Shown piece by piece: positions 44,783-56,279 of a DNA stretch of 64,000 nucleotides. Under the pieces are notes generated by a model, which made no database searches, had not been told where the DNA came from, and saw only the letters and a program-made list of their open reading frames with translations. The DNA is from Pollenia angustigena (taxonomy: Eukaryota; Arthropoda; Insecta; Diptera; Polleniidae), in assembly GCA_930367215.1 (NCBI GenBank), contig OV884057.1, positions 247,716,830 through 247,780,829 on the forward strand, written 5' to 3'. Position 1 is the stretch's first letter; every line of letters begins with the position of its first letter. The translations under genes were made by a program, and so were the position numbers.

Positions 44783-45370
44783 CAGTACTTTTCGTTTATA
44801 GTCTCAACACTTATAGTCACATTAACGATATAGTCCATTTTATCTGTTTATTTTGCCGCTATAAGTTAATTTAATATAAAGTATTAACGTTATAATCCAT
44901 TTAGCGATATAAGCACATTTGCCATATATGCCATCCATCAACAGTCATCAAAGGGATAAGTAAAGCAAATTAATAGCGTTATAGTCACATTAGCAAAATT
45001 CACTAAGTTCTTTTTAGTTTTCGAATCAAATAGCTGTCCAAAGAAAGAATGAATTAAATCATTTAATTTTTGTCATCAACTCTCTACTCGTAAAACATTA
45101 GGTTTTGCCGTTGGTATCAGTTATGAAAAATATTGTTATTATTTTTACTATTTTTTATACAGTATGTAACTCTGTTGTAAAACCATAAGCCTGATGTCGG
45201 TGTAATTTATATGCATTTTTAATTTCCTTTATTCACATAGCTTGATTATATTCGAATTTGGTTATATGCGTCATAGTGGCAAATATGTGAATTATCCTTA
45301 TAGTCACATTAGCGATATAGTCCACGTTATGGTTGCAACTAAAGGATGTGACTATAAGCGAAAAGTACTG
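44783..45370. mobile_element. Pogo-like MITE copy 2, complete
   Basis: 588 bp between TA dinucleotides (44781-44782, 45371-45372). TIRs CAGTACTTTTCGTTTATAGT and, inverted, CAGTACTTTTCGCTTATAGT. Same orientation as and about 95 percent identical to 1506-2080, apart from the missing left tip there. Internal tatagtcacattaRcgatat phrases repeat near both ends. Confidence 0.85.
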
Positions 45371-45372
45371 TA

Positions 45373-46009
45373 TAGAGTTATTGTAAATTTTAGCGTATGA
45401 ATAAATGCACAAAAATAGTGCGTTTTGAGGTTCTCTGATGTGTATACAAAATTCGAAACAATAAGTGCTTCCCTTTGTAGTTAAAACAATTTGAAAGGCT
45501 GTGCTAAAAATAAGAAAACTGTAGTAAATTAACAGATGCTTGTTACTCTACCATTGGAAATTATGCTTGTGAATTGGGGTTACCTTTTAATACATAATAA
45601 TAATGTTGAAGTAAAATTCTCAAAAAATCACATTTGTGCAAAGCAAAACTTCATAAAAGGTAATAAACTTTAGTTCTCGTAAAGAACCTACTACCAAATA
45701 TCTATTCCACTGGCAATTAATGGTATCGCAAAAATTTAACTTTAACCCAATCGAAAACTTTTACTCCACTCATTTTTTTATTTTAAACTATAATTAAATT
45801 AAATTATTTCAAATTGCAATTTTTACACCATTTTTTTTAAATATCTCCACTGTAACTACAACGAAGGCGATCACATTTTTATTTTACAGATTCTAAGAAT
45901 TCCGTGGAAAATGTCAACAAACTAAAAACATAAAACATGCAACAAACAGCAAAAGCGAAAAAAGCAGTAATAATATTTTACAAGTCTTGCAATACCCACA
46001 CCACAATTG
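45373..46009. other. No recognised feature
   Basis: AT-rich; no supported frame or repeat. Confidence 0.4.
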
Positions 46010-46102
46010 TGCAGAGGGTATACTGCGTTTAAGCTAAGGTTTGTAACACCTTAATATATTGTTCCCAGACCTACCTTTTAGCATACCGAATGACACTACT
46101 AA
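46010..46102. repeat. Dispersed fly repeat, left part (continues at 49222-49350)
   Basis: cagagggtatactgcgttta, then cacctta atatattgttccca and gacctacct. It resumes beyond the Harbinger element with cgatctatcaatgtatgtcc and gtccgtctagctg. The transposon thus landed inside a copy of the dispersed repeat. Confidence 0.55.
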
Positions 46103-46830
46103 AGGTGCGTTTAGACTATGCTAATATTTGTCCAAACACAACAAATAATGGTTTGGGCTAATAGTATGGTTTGTGACAAATGTTTGGGCATGGGTTTAGA
46201 TTGCACTAATATTTGTTTGAATTTTATTTGCGCAAATAACAGACAATTTTGTGTCAGCCAAGTTTGGTACAAATATTTGTATACCTCTTTACACTATGCT
46301 AATAATTTTATTTGTCCGGTATGTATGACAAACATTTGTCAAACAATGAGGTTAAATACATGGGTTGTTTTTTCAGTTGTTTCGTTATTCGTTCTTTTAA
46401 CATACACGTACCGTCGTGACTACACGATTCGTTATACACGTATGTATTTTCATTCTTCTTCAGTACCATTTGTTTGTCTACATTATTAAAATTGCTTAAA
46501 AACTGATTATTTGTGTTGCATTTCACTCCATTTTATTGATTTTTCTTATTTTTCTGTCTTTCTTTTGTTTTATTCACTTTATAACTTTGTTATTCCTTCC
46601 TTTTTTGTAAGCGTCAAAGTTCAACCAGAAAAAGTTTTAAATTTCCGGTTGTGCTTTCGTTACTCTGAACCCCTTATATTTCTATACCCTTCGACCAATC
46701 TGTCAAAAGAACGTATAACGAAACAGCTCCAAAAACAACTGGTATAATCATCGTCAATGTTGTTATGTTTATGAAATCCATCTGTCAAACAATATCAAAT
46801 TGTGTTTGTGGAGCAATGTGAAAAGTTAAA

Positions 46831-48284
46831 ATGTTTAGTGACAGTGATATTGGAGATTTATTATTAATAACTGCTGGAGCTATAGCAGTTTCAGAAACCA
46901 AGCAAAAAGGAACAAAGAAGAAAAAAAGATCCAGAAGAATGTGGGTTCGAGCTTGGGTGCAGCGCCGTAAAATGGAAGGATGTTGCCAAAAACTTCTGAA
47001 GGAATTGCGTTCTGAAGAACCTTCGCTGCATAAAAACTTCGTGCGCATGGGTTCAAATGACTTCGATTACTTGGTAATTGTATTACAATATTCAGTATAT
47101 TAACATTAAATATATGTTCATGTTTTTCACATAAAGCTGAATCTAGTGGCGCCTATTATAACAAAAAAAACCACACATTTGCGGGAACCAATATCTGCGT
47201 CTGAAAGATAAGCTCTGACTTTGCGGTATTTGGCGACTGGCGAAAGTTTCTCGTCGCTGCAATATGTTTTTAGGATTCCCCCATGCACGATATCGGGTAT
47301 TGTGCCAGAAGTGTGCGATGCTATTTACAATGTTTTAAAAGCAGACTTTATGAAGGTAACAGTATTTTTAGTTGCAATGTTTCAATTACGTTTTTTTTTT
47401 AATTAAAAGGTTCCGTCGAACGAAGAGGAGTCGAAAAGCGTTGCAGATGAGTTCCTGGAAAAATGGAATTTTCCAAACTGCCTTGGTGCCGTAGATGGCA
47501 AGCACGTGGTGATGGTGGCTCCTAAGAATTCAGGAAGCATATTTTATAATTATAAAGGTTATGCAAAATTTATACAAAAAATATTGACAAAATAATTAAT
47601 CTTCTTTTTTTCTATTTGGCAGGCACACATAGTATTGTGCTCATGGGCATTGCCGATGCGTCATATAAATTTATTTACATAGATGTAGGAACAAATGGTC
47701 GAGTTTCTGATGGGGGCGTTTTCCGGAGAACTGCATTTTATGATGCGCTACAAAACAATTCTCTCCATCTTCCTCAACCTGTGCCATTGCCCGAAAGGTC
47801 AAAATGCATGCCATTTGACCTAGTTGCTGATGATGCATTTTCTGCAAGCACAAATCTTTTGAAACCCTTCAATAAGAACAGGCTTGATGGTATTCAACGC
47901 ATCTTTAATTATCGCCTATCGAGAGCACGACGCGTTGTAGAGAATGCATTTGGCATATTGTCAGCACGATTTCGCATTTTCCGCAGCCCAATACAGCTTA
48001 ATCCCGAAAAAGCAAGAAAAATAACCACTGCTTGTTGTGCATTACACAATTTTTTAATGATGAGGAACGCAACAACTTACTTGACGTCTTCATTGGTTGA
48101 TCGTGATAATGCCGATGGTAGCATTACTCCAGGAGAATGGCGGAATGATGCAATTGACTCATCTTTACATCCTCTCCCAAGACAACGTTCTAACAACAGC
48201 GAAAGAATAGACGAAATTAAGAATGAATTCAGCCAGTACTTCATAAATCAAGGAGAAATACCTTTTCAATATCAACAAATATAA
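46831..48284 (+). pseudogene. PIF/Harbinger DDE transposase, four exons, one premature stop
   Basis: Exons 46831-47073, 47137-47355, 47410-47557 and 47623-48284, with GT-AG introns of 63, 54 and 65 nt. Together 424 codons including the final stop. N-terminal basic stretch KKKKRSRRMWVRAWVQRR; helix-turn-helix part around LRYLATGESFSSLQYVFRIP; catalytic DDE_Tnp_4-type domain with Asp183 (LGAVDGKHV), Asp273/274 (LVADDAF) and Glu310 (VENAFGILSARFRIF), then the CCALHNFL motif. This is the canonical Harbinger order. The only defect seen is TAA at 47209-47211 (after SASER), one substitution from a Leu or other sense codon. The start follows from MFSDSDIG with the basic region in frame. The enzyme would cut and paste the element with help from the MADF partner. 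Confidence 0.9.
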
Positions 48285-48440
48285 CTGAATTGCTGTCTAT
48301 TTTTTTAAATAATATTTGTCAATTTGAAGTATATTTTCATTATTATTAAAAAAAAAATGAAGGCACATTCTTTGGCAATCTTAAGATTAATGTTTGTTAA
48401 AAAAACTAAAAATCAGGCACATTCAGTGGCAATCTTAAAA

Positions 48441-48908
48441 TTAATGTTTGATAAAAAAAAAAAAAAAAGCCATGGAGTCGAAATATTTCCATTTTGGTGC
48501 ATTGTCTGCACCTTGTACAGATTTTGTTTTTTTGTTGAGGTAGCCCCGGTACTGAATCCTCAAATTCGACCATTTTGTGCAAACTTCTTCCGTTCTAATA
48601 TTTAGCATACCGCCAATCTCAGTCCATGCATTATCCCGCATGGGTTTATTATGGTAGTCAGCACTTGATGCATTCCAAATGCAAGGATGGCACTCCACTT
48701 CGCCGATCAATTTAAATATATCTTCTTTGCTCCAGTCATGCGTCATCTTCTTCCTTTTGGTTTTTTTTGGCAAATGATGGGGGCGATTCAATAACTGCTG
48801 CATCGTTGTCGTCCATTTTCTTTCAGAAAAATATGCTTTATAATTAAGAATTACGGAAGGGTGTTTTTTACCTACCAATCTGTCAAACGAATTGACCAGT
48901 ATTGCCAT
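48441..48908 (-). CDS. MADF/Myb-like DNA-binding protein of the Harbinger element
   Basis: Minus-strand frame, 155 codons from ATG 48908. Residues about 55-145 form a MADF/SANT-type domain: WSKEDIFKLIGEVECHPCIW, then MRDNAWTEIGGMLNI, VCTKWSNLRIQYRGYL and APKWKYFDSMAF. In PIF/Harbinger elements the second gene encodes such a protein, which binds the ends and imports the transposase. Convergent arrangement with the transposase gene is normal for the group. The end (FFFFFIKH) runs into an A tract and may not be the original C-terminus. An earlier in-frame Met near residue 35 (MQQLL) or 53 (MTHDW) could be the true start. Confidence 0.8.
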   Translation of the reverse strand: MAILVNSFDRLVGKKHPSVILNYKAYFSERKWTTTMQQLLNRPHHLPKKTKRKKMTHDWSKEDIFKLIGEVECHPCIWNASSADYHNKPMRDNAWTEIGGMLNIRTEEVCTKWSNLRIQYRGYLNKKTKSVQGADNAPKWKYFDSMAFFFFFIKH

Positions 48909-49221
48909 TTCAATTTATTTAATTTTTTATATGTTAAGCACTGTCAAAAATAACTGTTGGCAACCCACGTTTCTACAAGTATTTGTCGCTGTTTGTTCCG
49001 CCAAAAATATTGCGAGAACAAACAAAATATCGAGCCAAATATTTGTTGCGACGTGCTGACAAACTGTTTACACTATCCAAAGCTTTCTTCACAAACAAAG
49101 ATTTTTGTTAGCCAACAAACAGTCGAAAAATATTTGGTGGCTAACAAATTCGAGTGTTTACACTAGGACAAACAAAATTTTTATGATTTTGCACAAATAT
49201 TAGCATAGTCTAAACGTACCT

Positions 49222-49350
49222 TAAGAATCACGTTTTAAATCGATCTATCAATGTATGTCCGTCCGTCTAGCTGTTAGGCTGGCTGGCACAAAAGTTTTGA
49301 TTTTACAGCGGCCAAGCCTATTGAAATGGGTGAGCATCGGTCCATAATCT
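49222..49350. repeat. Dispersed fly repeat, right part
   Basis: Continuation of 46010-46102 after the Harbinger insertion; ends gagcatcggtccataatctc. Confidence 0.55.
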
Positions 49351-49534
49351 CTTATATCCTATACAAGATTCCCTCAGGAATGAAGTCTTTGTGCTTCCTA
49401 AAATCACTTAAAGGCAAACAAATCTCATGAGATGAAGATATATAAATGATATTGGCACAAAGAACTTTAACATAAGTCTTAACCTGATAACTAGGGATGC
49501 GATTTCCATGCAAATGCATGTTTTTTGTCGATAG

Positions 49535-50449
49535 CACTGTGCAACAAAATTCGGGTCATCGCCGCCAGCCTCAACACTTGCAACGCGAAATGAAAGTAGA
49601 CCACTAGTAGAGCAAATCTGCCAAAGGGTTTTGACAAGTTAGCGCGGGCTCCCGGAATATGGGCCCCCAAAGTTTTTGAAAAGTTTTTGTAAGTCAAAAA
49701 GAACATACTTAATGTTCTTCTGAGCTAAAAATCGTACAGCTATTCTTTTCTTAGAATTTATTAACCCTCTAACTCGCATTTTAAGGGATAATTTTTGTCC
49801 TTTTTCCCAAGTTTTACACAAAAATATACTAAAAGGGCACTTTTAAGGATTAAAATGTTCTACGAATATTTTTGGCATCAAATTTCACTAGGGGTCTTCA
49901 AAGACCAAAAGAGCGTGCAATGTATCTAAAACGAATTCTCCAAATTTCCAGCATTGACATTTTTGAATTTTTGAAAATGCGTTTGGTACAAGTCAAAAAA
50001 ATATACTAAATGTACTTCTAACCTAAAAGAATATTTCAGATGTCTTCAGTAGAATTGTATGGCGATTCTTTTTATAGAATTTATTAACCCTCTAACAATA
50101 ATTTTAAGGGGGAATTTTTGTCTTTTTTTAACTTCTACACTAAATCGGAACGTTAGAGGGTTAAAATGCTCTACAAATATTTTCTGCGTCAAATTTCACT
50201 AGGTGTCTTCTAAGACCAAAAAATCGTGCAATGTAAGTTAAACCGGTTTTCGAAATTCCGGACCTTGAATTTTTTTAATTTTTCGAAAACCCATTTTACA
50301 TATATTGCACGATTTTTTGGTCTTAGAAGACTCCTAGTGAAATTTGATGCAGAAAATATTCGCAGAACATTTTAACTCTCTAACGTGCCGATTTGACTAT
50401 TTTAATTTCACGTTGAAAGTGTTGAGGATGGTTTTTTTGTTGCACAGCG
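49535..50449. mobile_element. Foldback element, TTGCAACGCGAA family, copy 2
   Basis: Left end cactgtgcaacaaaattcgg, then gtcatcgccgccagcc. Right end inverted cgctgtgcaacaaaaaaacc. The arms repeat internally (taaccctctaac, aaatttcactaggRgtcttc in both orientations, the latter three to four times), so the structure is a multi-unit palindrome. 915 bp, non-coding. Confidence 0.7.
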
Positions 50450-51057
50450 TAGTCTAAAATCGATGTCGACCAATTATCTTTCCGAATCATTAAATTTGCG
50501 CTAAAATGGCATCGATTTGTTTTTTCATAATTAGCATATTTCAGTGAAAATGCATATTTTTGCATATTTCGGTTTTTAATGCATATGTTAACATATTTGA
50601 GTGACATATTTTTTAAATTTCCATTTTAGAAAAAATTTTCTTCAAAAAATTTCAAACAAATAAATAATATAAAAAAAAAATAAATTTTCTTGGAGCTCTG
50701 CTTAAAATACAAGATTTCGACAAAAGATCCTTAAAATTTCAACCGAAGCAGCACCTGCCAATTGGCCTAAGACAATGTATACAAAACTGTTTCATGTTAC
50801 TTGCTAGGCAACTTGATATGCAGAGGAAATAAGAAGCCAATTCGATAATATTGATTTATTGATTTCTTACGGGAAACAATTTGGAAGGGAAAAAAGGCCA
50901 ACAAATTAAAAAAAAAATTCAAAACGTTTTGCAAAAAAATATGGGATTTTAAACAATAAAACAAATTTCAACTATTTTTGATCTAGATTCTAGAATCAAA
51001 TGCGGAATCTGAATTAGAAAATCAATATTCTCCAAATAAAATGGCACCCTTTAAGTA

Positions 51058-51275
51058 CACAGAAAAAAATAAAAATTGATTTCAATTAAAAAATTTGTGA
51101 TATTAATTAAAAAATTAATTAAATTTGCACCAGTAAACAAATTAATAGTATCAATTAAACCAGTTAATAGTATTAATTAAACGTTTAATTCACTTGATTA
51201 AATTTTTAATTAAAACTGATTTAATTTTTGATTAATGCTTTAATTGGTGAAAAATATTGGAGAATTTTTTCTGTG
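51058..51275. mobile_element. CACAG-type MITE, 218 bp, TA-flanked
   Basis: Ends CACAGAAAAAAATAAAAATT and inverted CACAGAAAAAATTCTCCAAT, TA on both sides (51056-51057, 51276-51277). Relatives at 3441-4075 and 57968-58212. Confidence 0.8.
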
Positions 51276-51606
51276 TATGCTTTAACTTTGGTTGACGTGA
51301 GAGATCATTTTCCATCCACAAAAGCTTTTTAACAGGCAAAAATTTACTTTTGATATAAATACTTATTAGATTATGCAAACAAAAATTTAAATTATGTAGC
51401 TATTTAAATTAAATTTTACAAAATAACAATAAAATGAAAACAACAACAGAATAAAATAAAAAAACAAACGCTTTTTTATTTAAAATGTTTAAGTTTTTAG
51501 TGAATATTTTTTATTTTTTTAATGCATATTTTGGAGTTTTGAATGCATATTTAATGTGCATATTTCCGATTTTTTAGTGAATGAAAATCTCATCCCTACT
51601 CATAAC

Positions 51607-52794
51607 ATAATTTTGTTCCGGCGGTTCCGCGATTGCCTGTGGATTCCAAACATGTATACTGTAGTGTACTGTATCACATAGTCAGCCTTGACCGTATATA
51701 CCTGCTTTCTTTGTTTTAAATGTCGGATCACGACATCAGAAAGGAACTCGTAATCAAATACTCCACACTAACTTAAATACAAAGTGATGATTTAGAATTT
51801 AAAAAAGATTTAAATTTATTTTTGGGTTTAAAATAGACTTGCGAAATTGTAAAGATATTCATGTTTCAAAGAACAATTCAAATATTAACAAAAAATTAAA
51901 CATGTTTAAATACTTTTTTTCTATATTATGTATTTAGAAAACCCTGTTTATCGACTGTTAAAGAAAAACATACATCTACACAAACTTCTACTGCAAACTC
52001 CATCTACTTAAATGACTTTCAATTTATTTAATTGATTTGTAAAAGCTCACAAACGATACACTTACCGATTATCATTATTGTACGACAAGTATGTCTGACA
52101 AAATTACAAATATGAAAAAGAAAATCAAAGCAAATCAAGAAACATCAATTCATTGAATCCATACCCATCCATCTTTCGATAAAAGAAATATTAAAAAAGA
52201 AGAAACGAAAAAAACTACAAATGTCTACAATTCGTCTGAAACTCGATTCGCCTAAACGAACGTTCTCATCAAAAGCGTTAAAAAAGTAGGTGTGTTCAAT
52301 AAATGTTTAACTTTATTTTTTTTTTTTTTTTTTGCTTTATTAAATTTATTATATTTTCTGTTTTACAGGTTTTACAACAATTATCTTTATTAATATTTGT
52401 TTAATGATTTTAGTGCTTTTATCCGGAAAACGTACTCACCTTAAGATAACAAACAATAACATTGGAATTTAATAAATTAAAATATTCTTAGAAATATTTA
52501 ATAGGTAGACAAATGCAATTAAAAGAAATTATATTCAGATATAAAAGAGTTAACACCCACAAGAGCAACTGGATTTTGTTAGATTTGTGAGACATTTTCT
52601 AAAAATGGGCTTAACATTTAGTGAAAGAAGGGAATAATTTGTACAATTTGGGTCTTAAATACATGCTTAGTTACTTGCTGTCGCAGCTCATATTTCTAGG
52701 TCTAATCTATTCTGGAATGGTTAATTATTGCATGTTAATAAAAAACTATTTAAAAGTATTTTCTCCACAGGTGTAAAGCCTTTGTCATTACGCT
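51607..52794. other. No recognised feature
   Basis: AT-rich, long T run at 52316-52334; no gene. Confidence 0.4.
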
Positions 52795-52852
52795 TATTGT
52801 TTCTACAATATTGATCTAAGACCCTATAATATATACTTAAATATATATATAA

Positions 52853-54088
52853 AGGGTGGTTTAAAGGGCCGATGTTGATTTTGAGTAAAACACAAAATGT
52901 TTAGGAAATTATTGTCATTTCTTTTTATTATGATAATATTGGTATGGCTCAATTATGTATGGAACAAAATATCGGCCAAATGGCCGCCGCGACCTCGACG
53001 GTACACCTCCATTCGATGGTCCAACTTTTCAAAGACCGCTGAGGCATAATTGAGGTTTAATGCCGTTAATGTGCCGAATTATCTCATCCTTTAACTCTTG
53101 AATTGTTGCTGGCTTATCGGCATTCACCTTTTCTTTCAAATAACTCCAAAGAAAGAAGTCTAACCGTGTCAAACCACATGATCATGGCGGCCAATTGACA
53201 TGGCCACCACGTGAGATACACTGCCATTGAATTTGTCGCGCAAAAGAACCATTGTTTCGTTAGATGTGTGGCAACGTCTTATTGAAACCACATATCGTTC
53301 ACATACAAATTTTCCATAAAAAGTTCGTTATCATCGCACGATAGCGAACACCATTCACAGTAACTGCCTGACCGGCCTCATTTTGTAAAACATACGGCCC
53401 GCTGATGCCGCCAGCTCATAAGCCGCACCAAACGGTCACTCTTTGTGGGTGCACTCTTGGATTATCATTCGCCCAAATGCGGCAATTCTGCTTATTGACG
53501 AATCCACGCAGGTGAAAATGTGCCTCATCACTGAACATGATTTTCTCCTCGAATTTATCATCCTTTGTTACCATTTATTGCCACCGTTCTGGCCATTGAA
53601 GACGTTTGGAATGGTCAAGAGGTTTTAGCTCTTGAGTAAATTGCACCTTGTAAGCGTGTAAATGCAAGTCTTTATGCATAATGTTCATCAACGACGAGCG
53701 TGAGAGCTGCAGTTGTTGGGCACGACGACGAGTTAAGGTGGACGGCTCTTCAGCCACACTATCGCGAACAGCACAAAAATATGTTCTTCAGTACGAGCTG
53801 TACGAGCATGTGCTGGTGTTTTCACATCTTCTACAGACCCGGTTTGCTGAAATTTTTGGACGATTTTTCCTATTGTACGTACATTTGGACACTTAAATTG
53901 ACCGAAAAAATCACGAAATGCACGATATGCATTTTGATTTCAACGCCCATTTTCATAATTAGCCTGAATAATTTTTACGCGTTGCTCGATTGTGTATCAT
54001 TCCATGGTTCAAATTGAGTTAGTCAGAAATTGAGAAATGTCAAATGAAATTTACATTTAAAAGCGACCCTTAAAATTTAACCAGCCTT
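52853..54088 (-). mobile_element. Mariner-family element C, full-length, TA-flanked
   Basis: Ends aagggtggtttaaagggccg and, inverted, aaggctggttaaattttaag then ggtcgc. TA borders at 52851-52852 and 54089-54090. 1236 bp, a normal full length for mariners. Same family as element B. Carries a full but degenerate transposase gene on the minus strand. Confidence 0.85.
52953..54005 (-). pseudogene. Mariner transposase, full span, multiple stops
   Basis: Reads from ATG 54005 to TAA 52953. DNA-binding half: QRVKIIQANYENGR, then PNVRTIGKIVQKFQQTGSVE and TRRRAQQLQLSRSSLMNIMH, with in-frame stops at codon 3 and in the YENGR-NQN stretch. YKVQFTQELKPLDHSKRLQW is followed by a stop where mariners have an F/A-x-W context. 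First Asp kept in MFSDEAHFHL; second in the FQ-stop-D position (one Gln has become TAA); third in LDFFLWSYLKEKVNADKPAT after a frameshift. C-terminus RRGRGGHLADILFH in yet another frame. All three acids are identifiable but the gene is clearly dead. Confidence 0.88.
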
Positions 54089-54350
54089 TATATATAAACT
54101 TATATATCTTCTGGGTATATTATGAATAGCAACGCTGATTTAACGAGTTTTATCTGCCTGTTGAAATGCGTTTTCTGAGGACCCTAAAAATGATGGGGAC
54201 AAGGTTGCTAGTTATATCTGTCGCATGTGCTGCGTTTAATTTTGCTTTGAAATTTTGCCAGAACGTTCCATCGGAGCAAAAAAACACGATTGGCTCTTTT
54301 TGTTGTAAGATCCCCTGTTGTTGTTATACCCTTCACCGAAGGGTATTTGA

Positions 54351-54842
54351 GGCATTATTTGTGAAGGGGACAACCCAATAAAAAAATTTTGTTGGAATTC
54401 CTTTATATTTGGCATAACTATAGTTCTAGTAGATATGAATAAGTGTGAGAAATATTTATGATGTTTATTTTTTTGAAACAAATATTAATCAAACAAAAAA
54501 AAAATTTTAAGTGATTCTTATCGATTGATCTTTAAATAAAAAAAAAAATTTTTTGAAAAAAAAATTTTTTTCTGATATATTCTTTCAGCCCAGAAGTACA
54601 TTTAGTATATTTTTTTGACTTATAGCAAACGCCTTTTCAAAAAATTCAATAAATTAAGGGCGGATATTTCGGACCCGAGCTTACTTTTCAAAACCCTTTG
54701 GCAGATTTGCTCTGCCAATAGTCTAGTTGCATTTCGCGTTGCAAGTACTGATGCTGGCGGCGATAACCCGAATTGTTGGCAAATATAAAGGAATTCCAAC
54801 AAAATTTTTTTATTAGTTTGTCCGCTTCACAAACAATGCCCC
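54351..54842. mobile_element. Inverted-repeat element, ~63-bp arms
   Basis: Left arm 54351-54413 (gcattatttgtgaaggggac, then ttttgttggaattcctttat, atttggc) and right arm 54777-54842 are inverted matches, perfect over the inner 30 bp. Encloses a half copy of the TTGCAACGCGAA foldback family (54560-54776). Confidence 0.65.
54560..54776. mobile_element. Half copy of TTGCAACGCGAA foldback family (copy 3)
   Basis: Matches the right arms of copies 1 and 2: cttatagcaaacgccttttc, ctttggcagatttgctctgc, atttcgcgttgcaagtactg and ctggcggcgataacccgaat. The left arm is absent. Confidence 0.65.
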
Positions 54843-54875
54843 ATATATAAGTTTGTCATTCCGTTCGCAATTTCT

Positions 54876-55475
54876 TCAATATTGATCTAAGACCCTATAA
54901 ATATAAATATATGTATGTATATGTATATTCCTTATGAGGAGCGAAGTTGATTTAACGATGTCAGTCCGTCCATATGTCCGGTGAAAACCGAATACCCCAG
55001 GTATGATGGGGACTTGGCAGTTGTATATTTATTTCACATAAAGTCCGGAATTGTTTGCTATTGAAATTCAGCCTGATCGGTCCACAAATGGCTGAGATAT
55101 GGACAAAAAACCACGACTGCGTCTAATTTTAGTCAAATATCCCTTGTTGTATTTTTAATTTTATTTTTATGTATATGATCCAAACTGAGTTACTTAACGC
55201 CTGACGTTAACCCCTCCCTATATGTAGTAATAGCACAAACCACCTAAATTTCCAAGTTTCTTAAGGAGCGCACAACAGGCCCGGTAGTGGCCAAATTTCG
55301 TACAATAATATCAATTATATCAATATACAACATCCGACAAAATGTGGACGTGATTTGACACAAAGTTTACTTCTTGATATCTTAAGAAGGGTATTTATAT
55401 AACTTTCTGTTATTATCGCACCATAGTAAAGGGTATTTAAGATTCGGCATAACCTAAGAAAGCATTCTCGTTTTA
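54876..55475. repeat. Dispersed fly repeat, near-complete copy
   Basis: Starts atattgatctaagaccctat, includes cagtccgtccatatgtccgg, cagcctgatcggtccacaaa, and ends aagggtatttaagattcggc then ataacctaagaaagc. The header and tail recur separately elsewhere in the window, which defines the unit as about 600 bp. Nature (retroelement or other) not determined. Confidence 0.55.
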
Positions 55476-55839
55476 TTTTTGTTTACACATAACAAATATA
55501 TAGATGATTTGCCGTTTAACCCTAGAACACACACCCGGGTACAAATGTATCCACTTGCAACTTTGCAGTGCTGTAACTCAGGAACGGCTTAACTTAAGGA
55601 ATAGAGATTTCGGATCTAGGAAACATAAGTAAATGCAATTCGGATCAGTGGTTCAGGAGCTACGAGCTTCCAAATTCGACACTTACGTAAACACACACCA
55701 GTTTGTGCCACACCAGTTTATATCAAAATAAAAAACAACAACCCATTTTATAGTGTGTTTAAATTAAATTATTTTATTTGAAAAATTTAAATTGTGAATT
55801 CCCAGTTGGCAAAATGGTCCTAGACGCAAATGTCGTCTA

Positions 55840-56275
55840 CGATGTCCTAAGGACAATTTAGAATTTGTCGCTTATATTACATTGATGACGACAACTTAAG
55901 TAACTAAACGTGTATTTTGTCGTGTTTAACATCGTTTTTTGCCTTAAATAATACTTTAATGAGGACAACATAAGCGACCATTGCATGCATGTTGTCGTGT
56001 TTCAAACTACATTGACGACAAAATGCATGCAATTGTCGGTCGTCTTCTCTTCAATAAGACTCGATTGAGGACAATATTAGCGACTACTTCATGCATGCAA
56101 TTGTCGCTCGTCTTGTCTTCAATAAGACTTGATTGAGGACAATATAAGCGACTACTTCATGCATTTTGTCGTGTTTCAAACCACATTGATGACAAAATGC
56201 ATGAAATTGTCGGTCATATTGTCTTCAATAAGACTTGATTGAGGACAACATAAGCAAAAATTAAAAGGATTAAAA
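55840..56275. repeat. Irregular repeats with gaggacaacataagcgac units
   Basis: The block ttgaggacaatataagcgac, tacttcatgcat, (t)tgtcgtgtttcaaac or gcaattgtcggtcgtcttgt, cttcaataagacttga repeats about four times with length variation. Confidence 0.75.
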
Positions 56276-56279
56276 GGAA

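Larger units (their letters stand above)
46103..49221 (+). mobile_element. PIF/Harbinger transposon, near-complete, TSD TAA
   Basis: Ends AGGTGCGTTTAGACTATGCT and, inverted, AGGTACGTTTAGACTATGCT, both continuing aatatttgt. TAA is duplicated at 46100-46102 and 49222-49224. Subterminal copies of tttaSactatgctaatattt lie at 46195, 46290, 49075 and 49155, the usual layout of transposase binding sites. It encodes the two classical Harbinger proteins on opposite strands. 3119 bp. Confidence 0.92.
49492..51598. mobile_element. hAT-type element (TAGGGATG ends) with two nested insertions
   Basis: Ends tagggatgcgatttccatgc and, inverted, tagggatgagattttcattc. Flanks CTGATAAC (49484-49491) and CTCATAAC (51599-51606) differ at one base, so a slightly aged 8-bp duplication. 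Subterminal gcatattt words are frequent (50540-50600, 51515-51575). It contains the foldback element 49535-50449 and the MITE 51058-51275. No transposase frame left. Same terminal family as 1302-2222. Confidence 0.75.
52795..54350. repeat. Dispersed fly repeat split by mariner C
   Basis: 52810-52852 (attgatctaagaccctataa) and 54089-54345 (acttatatatcttctgggta, aatagcaacgctgatttaac, gatggggacaaggttgctag) are the two halves of one repeat copy around the mariner at 52853-54088. Comparable to 54876-55475. Confidence 0.55.
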
